In this document: piece after piece, positions 59,003 through 64,000 of the stretch
How positions within the stretch are numbered: position 1 is the first letter of the stretch
Layout of the letters: each line of letters opens with the position of its first letter
DNA from: Flammeovirgaceae bacterium UBA7330
GTDB taxonomy: Bacteria; Bacteroidota; Bacteroidia; Cytophagales; Cyclobacteriaceae
Direction: 5' to 3'
DNA: 64,000 nucleotides
Assembly: GCA_002471275.1 (NCBI GenBank)
Contig: DKPQ01000014.1
Location: 186,461 to 250,460 of the forward strand
The notes under the pieces: generated by a model
What the model saw: only the letters and a program-made list of their open reading frames with translations
What the model was told of the DNA's origin: nothing
Databases searched by the model: none
Position numbers and translations under genes: made by a program

Positions 59003-59035
59003 TTCTTTTACAATTAAAACCCCCAAAAAGGGGTG

Positions 59036-59043
59036 CAAAATTA
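59036..59043 (-). promoter_or_regulatory. Possible internal promoter/attenuator site before rpsH
   Basis: Minus strand TAATTTTG, exact TANNTTTG, is followed by a CCCC-TTTTT-GGGG stem with four T after it, inside the 79-bp rpsN-rpsH spacer (59003-59081). The nearest TTG is 25 nt upstream. Confidence 0.35.
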
Positions 59044-59081
59044 ATTAATATTTTTGATATATTTTACTCAATCTAATGAGA

Positions 59082-59351
59082 TTACCAACTTGCTTTAGTT
59101 ACTCCAGGAATTTTACCTTCTGAAGCCATCTCTCGGAACGTAACCCTTGAGATACCAAATTTCCTCATATAACCCTTTGGTCTACCGGTAAGCTTGCATC
59201 GATTGTGGAGTCTCACCTTAGAAGAATTTCTTGGCAGTTTATCCAAAGCCTGGTAATCACCAGCTTCTTTAAGCGCAGCTCTTTTCTCAGCGAATCGAGC
59301 GACAAGCTTCTCTCTTTTTCTTTCTCTTGCTTTTATTGATTCTTTAGCCAT
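59082..59351 (-). CDS. rpsN: 30S ribosomal protein S14 (zinc-less type)
   Basis: An 89-residue head protein. Long-form S14 with ARERKREKLVARFAEKRAAL, KLPRNSSKVRLHNRCKLTGR and the C-terminal FREMASEGKIPGVTKASW. It has a single Cys instead of the zinc CxxC...CxxC sites of short S14, so it is the C-minus type. It lies 6 bp after rplE. Confidence 0.98.
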   Translation of the reverse strand: MAKESIKARERKREKLVARFAEKRAALKEAGDYQALDKLPRNSSKVRLHNRCKLTGRPKGYMRKFGISRVTFREMASEGKIPGVTKASW

Positions 59352-59357
59352 AAGAAA

Positions 59358-59912
59358 TTAATTTTTTCCGGTTACAAACGGTAATCCAAATGCTTTCAAC
59401 AGGGTAAAACTTTCTTCATCAGTTTGTGCTGTTGTGACAAACGTGATGTCCATACCCGTAATTTTATTTACTTTATCTATACTGATTTCAGGGAAAATGA
59501 TTTGCTCCTTAATTCCTAAAGTATAGTTACCTCTTCCATCGAATCCTCTTTCTTTGATTCCTCTAAAGTCTCTTACCCTTGGAAGAGCGACAGTCATTAG
59601 ACGATCAAGGAATTCATACATCTTATCACCTCTTAGAGTCACTTTTGCTCCAATCGGCATTCCTTCTCTCAACTTAAAGTTTGATACGGAATTTTTAGCG
59701 ATTGTGGGAACGGCTTTCTGACCAGTGATGATCGACAATTCTTCAACACCTACATCAACCAATTTCTTATCTGCTACTGCTTCACCAATACCTTTGTTAA
59801 TAGATATCTTAACAAGCTTGGGAACCTCCATAACAGACTTATACTGGAACTTCTCCTTTAAAGCCGGAACAATTTCCGCTAAATATTTTTCTTTTAATCT
59901 CGGTTTAGTCAT
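59358..59912 (-). CDS. rplE: 50S ribosomal protein L5
   Basis: The protein is 184 residues from the ATG at 59912, giving MTKPRLKEKYLAEIVPALKE. Upstream ATGs lie inside rplX coding frames and give non-family residues. INKGIGEAVADKKLVDVGVE, ITGQKAVPTIAKNSVSNFKLR, RVRDFRGIKERGFDGRGNYT and SIDKVNKITGMDITFVTTA are conserved. It binds 5S rRNA and contacts P-site tRNA. The start overlaps rplX by 8 bp. Confidence 0.96.
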   Translation of the reverse strand: MTKPRLKEKYLAEIVPALKEKFQYKSVMEVPKLVKISINKGIGEAVADKKLVDVGVEELSIITGQKAVPTIAKNSVSNFKLREGMPIGAKVTLRGDKMYEFLDRLMTVALPRVRDFRGIKERGFDGRGNYTLGIKEQIIFPEISIDKVNKITGMDITFVTTAQTDEESFTLLKAFGLPFVTGKN

Positions 59913-60246
59913 TCGTGATAAACTCTCCTGATTTTTTTGAATACCTCTGTAATTTTCCGCTCTCATTCTTCTTTCTGCCGATCCTGGTTGCATCTCCTGA
60001 TGAAGGATCTACTACCATCAGATTGCTGATATGGATAGCAGCTTCTGTTTGCTCACGTCCACCTTCAGGATTCTTTGCTGATGGCTTCACATGTTTAGTT
60101 ACGATATTGACACCTTCAACAAATGCTCTGTATCGGTCAGTAAGCACTTCAAGCACTTTACCGGTTTTACCTTTATCATTTCCAGCAATAACTTTTACGG
60201 TATCACCTTTCCTGATATGAATTTTTATTTTATTGGTATTCTTCAT
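59905..60246 (-). CDS. rplX: 50S ribosomal protein L24
   Basis: A 113-residue assembly initiator with a KOW domain. HIRKGDTVKVIAGNDKGKTGKVLEV and VEGVNIVTKHVKPSAKNPEGG are diagnostic; the C-terminus is basic with KKNESGKLQRYSKKSG. It overlaps rplE by 8 bp and follows rplN by 2 bp. Confidence 0.98.
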   Translation of the reverse strand: MKNTNKIKIHIRKGDTVKVIAGNDKGKTGKVLEVLTDRYRAFVEGVNIVTKHVKPSAKNPEGGREQTEAAIHISNLMVVDPSSGDATRIGRKKNESGKLQRYSKKSGEFITND

Positions 60247-60248
60247 GA

Positions 60249-60617
60249 TTAAAGTACTTCAGGTGCCAATGAAACAATCTTCATAAACTGCTTTTCTCTA
60301 AGCTCTCTTGCCACAGGTCCAAAGATCCTGGTTCCTCGAGGCTCGTTGTTAGGGTTTAATAAAACCGCTGCATTGTCCTCAAATCGGATATATGACCCGT
60401 CTTTTCTTCTAACTTCTTTCTTTGTTCGAACGATGACCGCTTTGGAAACAGTACCTTTCTTCAAGCTACTTGAAGTCAAAGCAGACTTCACTGATACTAC
60501 AATGGTATCACCCACTGAAGCGTATCTTCTTTTGGTGCCACCTAGCACACGGATACAAAGAACCTCTTTAGCTCCACTATTATCCGCTACATTTAATCTT
60601 GATTCCTGCTGTATCAT
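60249..60617 (-). CDS. rplN: 50S ribosomal protein L14
   Basis: A 122-residue protein at the subunit interface. MIQQESRLNVADNSGAKEVL, CIRVLGGTKRRYASVGD and VVLRTKKEVRRKDGS-like wording (here VIVRTKKEVRRKDGSYIRF), then TRIFGPVARELREKQFMKIVSLAPEVL, are the standard blocks. It follows rpsQ by 1 bp. Confidence 0.98.
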   Translation of the reverse strand: MIQQESRLNVADNSGAKEVLCIRVLGGTKRRYASVGDTIVVSVKSALTSSSLKKGTVSKAVIVRTKKEVRRKDGSYIRFEDNAAVLLNPNNEPRGTRIFGPVARELREKQFMKIVSLAPEVL

Positions 60618-60618
60618 T

Positions 60619-60873
60619 TTATTTAGCCCGTTCGATTATTTCTACCAATCTCCACCGCTTACTTTTGCTCAAGGGACGAGTCTCCATGATGCGTACAGTA
60701 TCACCGATACCACACTCATTTTTCTCATCGTGAGCAGTAAACTTGGTGGTCTTTCTGATGAATTTACCATAGATAGGGTGTTTCACCTTTCTGCTGACGG
60801 TGACAGTAATGCTTTTTTGCATTTTGTTGCTCACTACCTGACCAACCCGTTCTTTACGCAAATTTCTTTCCAT
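60619..60873 (-). CDS. rpsQ: 30S ribosomal protein S17
   Basis: An 84-residue OB-fold protein that binds 16S helix 11. RKERVGQVVSNKMQKSITV, HPIYGKFIRKTTKFTAHDE, GIGDTVRIMETRPLSKSKRWR and VEIIERAK are standard. It starts 3 bp after the rpmC stop. Confidence 0.98.
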   Translation of the reverse strand: MERNLRKERVGQVVSNKMQKSITVTVSRKVKHPIYGKFIRKTTKFTAHDEKNECGIGDTVRIMETRPLSKSKRWRLVEIIERAK

Positions 60874-60876
60874 CGA

Positions 60877-61071
60877 TTATTTACTTAATTCTTTTGCCCT
60901 AATTTCTGTCTGGATCCTGGCTACCAGTTTTCTGGTCTCCTTGATCTTCATTGGATTTTCAATAGGGGTTACACTATGCGCAAATTTCAATTTGCTATAA
61001 CTTTCTTTTTCTACAGCCAACTTGCTCTTCAGCTCGTCCAGGCTAAGTCCTCTCAATTCTGAATTTTTCAT
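60877..61071 (-). CDS. rpmC: 50S ribosomal protein L29
   Basis: A 64-residue two-helix protein near the exit tunnel. ELRGLSLDELKSKLAVEKES and HSVTPIENPMKIKETRKLVARIQTE are conserved. The ATG overlaps the rplP stop by 4 bp (ATGA). Confidence 0.96.
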   Translation of the reverse strand: MKNSELRGLSLDELKSKLAVEKESYSKLKFAHSVTPIENPMKIKETRKLVARIQTEIRAKELSK

Positions 61072-61490
61072 GTTCCCTGATAGTCTCTTCTTACAACGAA
61101 CTTAGTTTTAATAGGAAGCTTCTGTGCTGCTAACCTCAAGGCTTCATTCGCCAAATCGGTAGTAACTCCTGTAGCTTCGAACAGTACAGTACCTGGTTTC
61201 ACTACAGCTACCCAATATTCCGGCGCTCCTTTTCCTTTACCCATCCTTACTTCAGCAGGCTTTTTAGTCACAGGCTTATCAGGAAAAATCCTGATCCATA
61301 CCTGTCCTTCTCTCTTCATCGCTCTTGTCATCGCGATACGAGCAGCCTCTAGCTGTCTACTGGTGATCCAGCCCGGCTCCAATGACTTAATGCCAAAATT
61401 GCCAAAGGATAAAGTATGACCTCTCTGGGCAATACCTTTGATTCTCCCTTTCTGCTTCTTTCTAAATTTCGTTCGTTTCGGCTGTAGCAT
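61068..61490 (-). CDS. rplP: 50S ribosomal protein L16
   Basis: A 140-residue protein needed for A-site tRNA alignment. MLQPKRTKFRKKQKGRIKG, AARIAMTRAMKREGQVWIRI, FPDKPVTKKPAEVRMGKGKGAPEYWVAVVKPG and the C-terminal AAQKLPIKTKFVVRRDY are typical. It lies 21 bp downstream of rpsC. Confidence 0.98.
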   Translation of the reverse strand: MLQPKRTKFRKKQKGRIKGIAQRGHTLSFGNFGIKSLEPGWITSRQLEAARIAMTRAMKREGQVWIRIFPDKPVTKKPAEVRMGKGKGAPEYWVAVVKPGTVLFEATGVTTDLANEALRLAAQKLPIKTKFVVRRDYQGT

Positions 61491-61511
61491 TTTTTATAAT
61501 ACTTTTAGAAA

Positions 61512-62255
61512 TTATCTTCTCTGTTTTCTATTTGGAGGCCCATCACCTCTTCTTCTTGGTCCGCCTGGTGCATTGGATGAACCACCTCCTGCTCCACCAG
61601 TCATTCCGACGTTAGGAGAAAGGTCTCTTTTACCAAATACCTCACCTTTGAAGATCCAAACTTTGATACCAATCTTACCATATACAGTGTGTGCCTCTGA
61701 AATAGCATAGTCAATATCCGCTCTTAGTGTGTGCAAAGGAATTCTACCTTCCTTGTATTGCTCTGATCGAGCCATCTCAGCACCACCAAGACGTCCTGAA
61801 ACTTTTATTTTGATTCCCTGAGCTCCTACTCGCATAGAGGAGGCGATCGCCTGCTTCATGGCTCTTCTGTAAGAAATCCTGGCTTCTAATTGCTGAGCCA
61901 CAGACTCACCAACCAATTTAGCATCCAGCTCAGGTCTCTTAATCTCAAAAATATTGATCTGAAGGTCTTTTCCGGTGATTTTCTTCAACTCCTCTTTGAT
62001 CTTGTCTACCTCAGAACCACCTTTACCAATCACTACTCCTGGTCGTGCAGTATGCACAGTCAGGGTAATTCTTTTTAGCGTGCGCTCAATCACTACCCTT
62101 GAAATACCTCCTTTGGGGATCCTGGCACTGATATATTCACGGATCTTGTGGTCTTCAACGATTTTGTCACTAAAGTCTTTTCCGCCAAACCAGGCAGAGT
62201 CCCAGCCTTTAACAACTCCTAATCTAAAACCAACCGGGTTAACCTTCTGTCCCAT
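61512..62255 (-). CDS. rpsC: 30S ribosomal protein S3 with Gly-rich/basic C-terminal tail
   Basis: A 247-residue mRNA entry protein. The KH domain holds GVVIGKGGSEVDKIKEEL and the C-terminal domain ISGRLGGAEMARSEQ-type wording (here VSGRLGGAEMARSEQYKEGR). Residues about 218-247 form a Gly/Asn/Arg-rich tail ending NRKQRR, longer than the standard end. It starts exactly after the rplV stop. Confidence 0.97.
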   Translation of the reverse strand: MGQKVNPVGFRLGVVKGWDSAWFGGKDFSDKIVEDHKIREYISARIPKGGISRVVIERTLKRITLTVHTARPGVVIGKGGSEVDKIKEELKKITGKDLQINIFEIKRPELDAKLVGESVAQQLEARISYRRAMKQAIASSMRVGAQGIKIKVSGRLGGAEMARSEQYKEGRIPLHTLRADIDYAISEAHTVYGKIGIKVWIFKGEVFGKRDLSPNVGMTGGAGGGSSNAPGGPRRRGDGPPNRKQRR

Positions 62256-62729
62256 TTATTTTTCTTCTTTTTCTTTTGCTGTAACAATGTTTTCGCTCTG
62301 ATCACCTACAACAATGGTGACGTGATTGGATCTTTTTCGGATCCTATGAGCCCTACCCTGAGGAGCTGGTCTCAACCTTTTAAGGATACGAGCACTATCT
62401 ACATAGATCTCTTTTACTACCAGGTCAGCTTCCTCAATCTTCACATCTTCATTGGCAGCCTGCCAGTCAGCAATGGCTGTCAATAGTAATTTCTCTATCA
62501 CTCCTGAAGCAGCATGCGTATCAAATTTCAATACGTTCAACGCATAATTTACCCGCTGTCCTCTGATCATATCAGCTACCAATCGCATCTTACGAGGAGA
62601 GGTAGGAACATTTCTTAGAGATGATTTTACCGGACCTAGCTGTCCTGCATTCTCCTCTTTGAATTTCTTAAGCTCTTCCTTCTTCAGGCGTATCTTAACC
62701 GATTTCTTTAGTTTCTTTTCTGCCTCCAT
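62256..62729 (-). CDS. rplV: 50S ribosomal protein L22 with N-terminal extension
   Basis: The conserved L22 begins near residue 37 at LRNVPTSPRKMRLVADMIRG and continues to the C-terminal hairpin (RLRPAPQGRAHRIRKRSNHV). Residues 1-36 are an extra Lys/Glu-rich extension (MEAEKKLKKSVKIRLKKEEL), compared with the usual start close to the core. L22 lines the exit tunnel; a strongly charged extension on the exterior side is unusual. It lies 6 bp after rpsS. Confidence 0.96.
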   Translation of the reverse strand: MEAEKKLKKSVKIRLKKEELKKFKEENAGQLGPVKSSLRNVPTSPRKMRLVADMIRGQRVNYALNVLKFDTHAASGVIEKLLLTAIADWQAANEDVKIEEADLVVKEIYVDSARILKRLRPAPQGRAHRIRKRSNHVTIVVGDQSENIVTAKEKEEK

Positions 62730-62735
62730 CTGAGT

Positions 62736-63014
62736 TTATCTTTTACCCTTGTCTTTCTTTGCAATGTGACCACGGAAATTTCTGGTTGGAGAAAATTCAC
62801 CTAGCTTGTGACCTACCATGTTTTCAGTTACAAACACAGGAATGAATTTATTTCCATTGTGTACTGCGAAGGTGTGTCCAACGAAGTCAGGTGAGATCAT
62901 AGATCTTCTAGACCATGTCTTGATGACTGATTTCTTACCAGACTCATTCATTGTATCCACTTTCTTCTCGAGTCTGAAATCTATATATGGACCTTTTTTT
63001 AGTGATCTTGCCAT
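62736..63014 (-). CDS. rpsS: 30S ribosomal protein S19
   Basis: A 92-residue head protein. MARSLKKGPYIDFRLEKKV, IKTWSRRSMISPDFVGHTFAVHNG and the C-terminal GHKLGEFSPTRNFRGHIAKK are conserved. The start codon overlaps the rplB stop (TAATG), coupling translation. Confidence 0.98.
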   Translation of the reverse strand: MARSLKKGPYIDFRLEKKVDTMNESGKKSVIKTWSRRSMISPDFVGHTFAVHNGNKFIPVFVTENMVGHKLGEFSPTRNFRGHIAKKDKGKR

Positions 63015-63835
63015 TATTTCCTCTTGGTTATGATCAGATTATTAGAATATTTATTCGGATTCCTGGTTTTCTTACCCTTGGTATACAAGCCATTTCTTGA
63101 CCTGGGGTGTCCACCTGAAGCACGTCCTTCACCACCACCCATTGGATGATCGACAGGGTTCATTGCAACGGCTCTTACTCGTGGTCTTCTACCCAACCAT
63201 CTATTTCTACCTGCTTTTCCTAGTCTCACGTTCATGTGGTCTGCATTGGAAACAGAACCAATCGTAGCATAGCAAGTAGTCAATACCAACCTCATTTCAC
63301 CGCTAGGTAATTTCAGCGTGGCATATTTTCCTTCTCGAGCAACCAACTGTGCATAAGATCCAGCGCTTCTAGCGAGTGATGCACCCTTACCAGGTTTAAT
63401 TTCGATGTTGTGAATGATAGTACCGAGAGGAATATCAGAAAGTGGAAGCGCATTACCTACTTCAGGAGCTACTCCAGGACCTGATACGATCTCTGTATCA
63501 ACTTTTAGGTTCGATGGGGCCAGAATGTATCTTTTCTCACCATCTGCATAGAAAAGCAATGCGATTCTTGCTGTACGAACCGGATCATACTCAATAGACT
63601 TCACTGTGGCATTGATGCCATGCTTATCTCTTTTGAAATCTATGATCCTCAATTTCTTTTTATGACCACCACCAACGTTTCTGATCGTCATCTTACCCTG
63701 GCCATTTCTACCACCTTTTCTCCTGTTAATGGTAACGAGAGATTTCTCGGGGGTACTTGTGGTCAATTGATCAAATACCGGTGCTGTTCTGTACCTTGTT
63801 CCTGGTGTTACTGGTCTTAGTTTCTTAACAGCCAT
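63014..63835 (-). CDS. rplB: 50S ribosomal protein L2
   Basis: A 273-residue core protein. KKLRPVTPGTRYRTAPVFDQ, GGRNGQGKMTIRNVGGGHK, ILAPSNLKVDTEIVSGPGV, and the C-terminal NPVDHPMGGGEGRASGGHPRS (with the conserved His near the peptidyl-transferase centre) are standard. The stop overlaps the rpsS start; rplW ends 2 bp upstream. Confidence 0.98.
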   Translation of the reverse strand: MAVKKLRPVTPGTRYRTAPVFDQLTTSTPEKSLVTINRRKGGRNGQGKMTIRNVGGGHKKKLRIIDFKRDKHGINATVKSIEYDPVRTARIALLFYADGEKRYILAPSNLKVDTEIVSGPGVAPEVGNALPLSDIPLGTIIHNIEIKPGKGASLARSAGSYAQLVAREGKYATLKLPSGEMRLVLTTCYATIGSVSNADHMNVRLGKAGRNRWLGRRPRVRAVAMNPVDHPMGGGEGRASGGHPRSRNGLYTKGKKTRNPNKYSNNLIITKRK

Positions 63836-63837
63836 AA

Positions 63838-64000
63838 TTATATTCCGCTATAAAAGTCTATTAATTCTCCATCTGCCACTTTCACAATGGCTTTCTTGTA
63901 GGTAGGCATCTTTCCTGATATCACACCCGATTTGGTATATCTTGATTTAGATTTACCCGCGTGTACCATGGTGTTTACAGATTCTACATTTACTCCGTAG
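63838..64000 (-). CDS. rplW: 50S ribosomal protein L23, C-terminal fragment
   Basis: The window ends inside this gene. The visible 53 residues run YGVNVESVNTMVHAGKSKSR, then KMPTYKKAIVKVADGELIDF and a short end YSGI, matching the L23 C-terminus next to the tunnel exit. The N-terminal half and the rest of the S10 operon (rplD, rplC, rpsJ) lie beyond the window edge. The stop is 2 bp before the rplB ATG. Confidence 0.93.
   Translation of the reverse strand, partial: YGVNVESVNTMVHAGKSKSRYTKSGVISGKMPTYKKAIVKVADGELIDFYSGI

Noticed and set aside
59003..59038. Twelve-residue N-terminal extension of S8
   Set aside because: It is encoded by the CCCC/GGGG hairpin spacer; the family start is MVTDPIADFL at 59002.
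59913..59993. Longer L5 start inside rplX
   Set aside because: The additional residues are the other reading frame of rplX, and L5 starts MTKPRLKEKY.

Overview
The window looks like a chromosomal segment of a Bacteroidota member, most likely from the Cytophagales (Cyclobacteriaceae/Fulvivirga-like). The evidence is: many short-leader genes without Shine-Dalgarno sites; several promoters of the Bacteroidota form TTG-N(17-23)-TANNTTTG; Bacteroidota-typical proteins (tandem DUF3857/transglutaminase pair, DUF2795, DUF349, MuiA/DUF4139, long-tailed L17, L13 beginning MDTLSYKT); and the order rplQ-carA-eno-ftsB. I see no phage, transposase, CRISPR array or rRNA. The genus is inference, not proven.

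Layout. 1-8.5 kb: accessory genes, namely the tail of a DUF1080 protein, DUF1697, a DHFR-like reductase, MuiA, a thioredoxin-fold protein lacking one active-site Cys, DUF1684, and a Gfo/Idh oxidoreductase - BASS symporter - exported RraA group. 8.6-13.3 kb: zinc-finger protein, short SSB, pyrR-pyrB, an exported unknown protein, EVE protein. 13.4-25.3 kb: GT9, SixA-like phosphatase, small monooxygenase, beta-propeller protein, two Crp/Fnr regulators around a CPBP protease and an AI-2E-type transporter, alpha/beta hydrolase, transglutaminase pair, SRPBCC protein. 25.3-37 kb: ettA, DUF349, DUF2795, ispD-queA, MacB-like permease, recA, putative aminopeptidase, PhoB/PhoR-like pair with an RluA synthase. 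37.1-39.8 kb: rplM-rpsI-rpsB-tsf. 39.8-48 kb: CDGSH protein, PQQ-dehydrogenase/cytochrome c with a ManD/RspA-like enolase-superfamily protein, M42 peptidase with an acyl-CoA carboxylase subunit, Ppx/GppA, Ldh-family oxidoreductase, tRNA-Leu(CAG). 48.3-51.7 kb: outer-membrane protein, FtsB/DivIC, enolase, carA. 51.7-64 kb: the S10-spc-alpha ribosomal cluster on the minus strand from rplQ back to a partial rplW, with no map or adk gene next to secY.

The genes are mostly translation and its control (ribosomal proteins, EF-Ts, IF-1, SecY, EttA), pyrimidine synthesis (pyrR, pyrB, carA), recombination, and cell-envelope or carbohydrate functions.

I did not find a clearly new multi-gene system. The observations most worth a second look are: the half-dead/half-live transglutaminase pair; the SxxC thioredoxin; repeats overlapping the recA promoter; the 17-bp hairpin separating rpsB from tsf; an unusual spacer with a promoter-like box before rpsH; a terminator-like hairpin inside the end of the SRPBCC gene; the AT-rich Crp-CPBP pair; and an intergenic hairpin that resembles a dispersed repeat.
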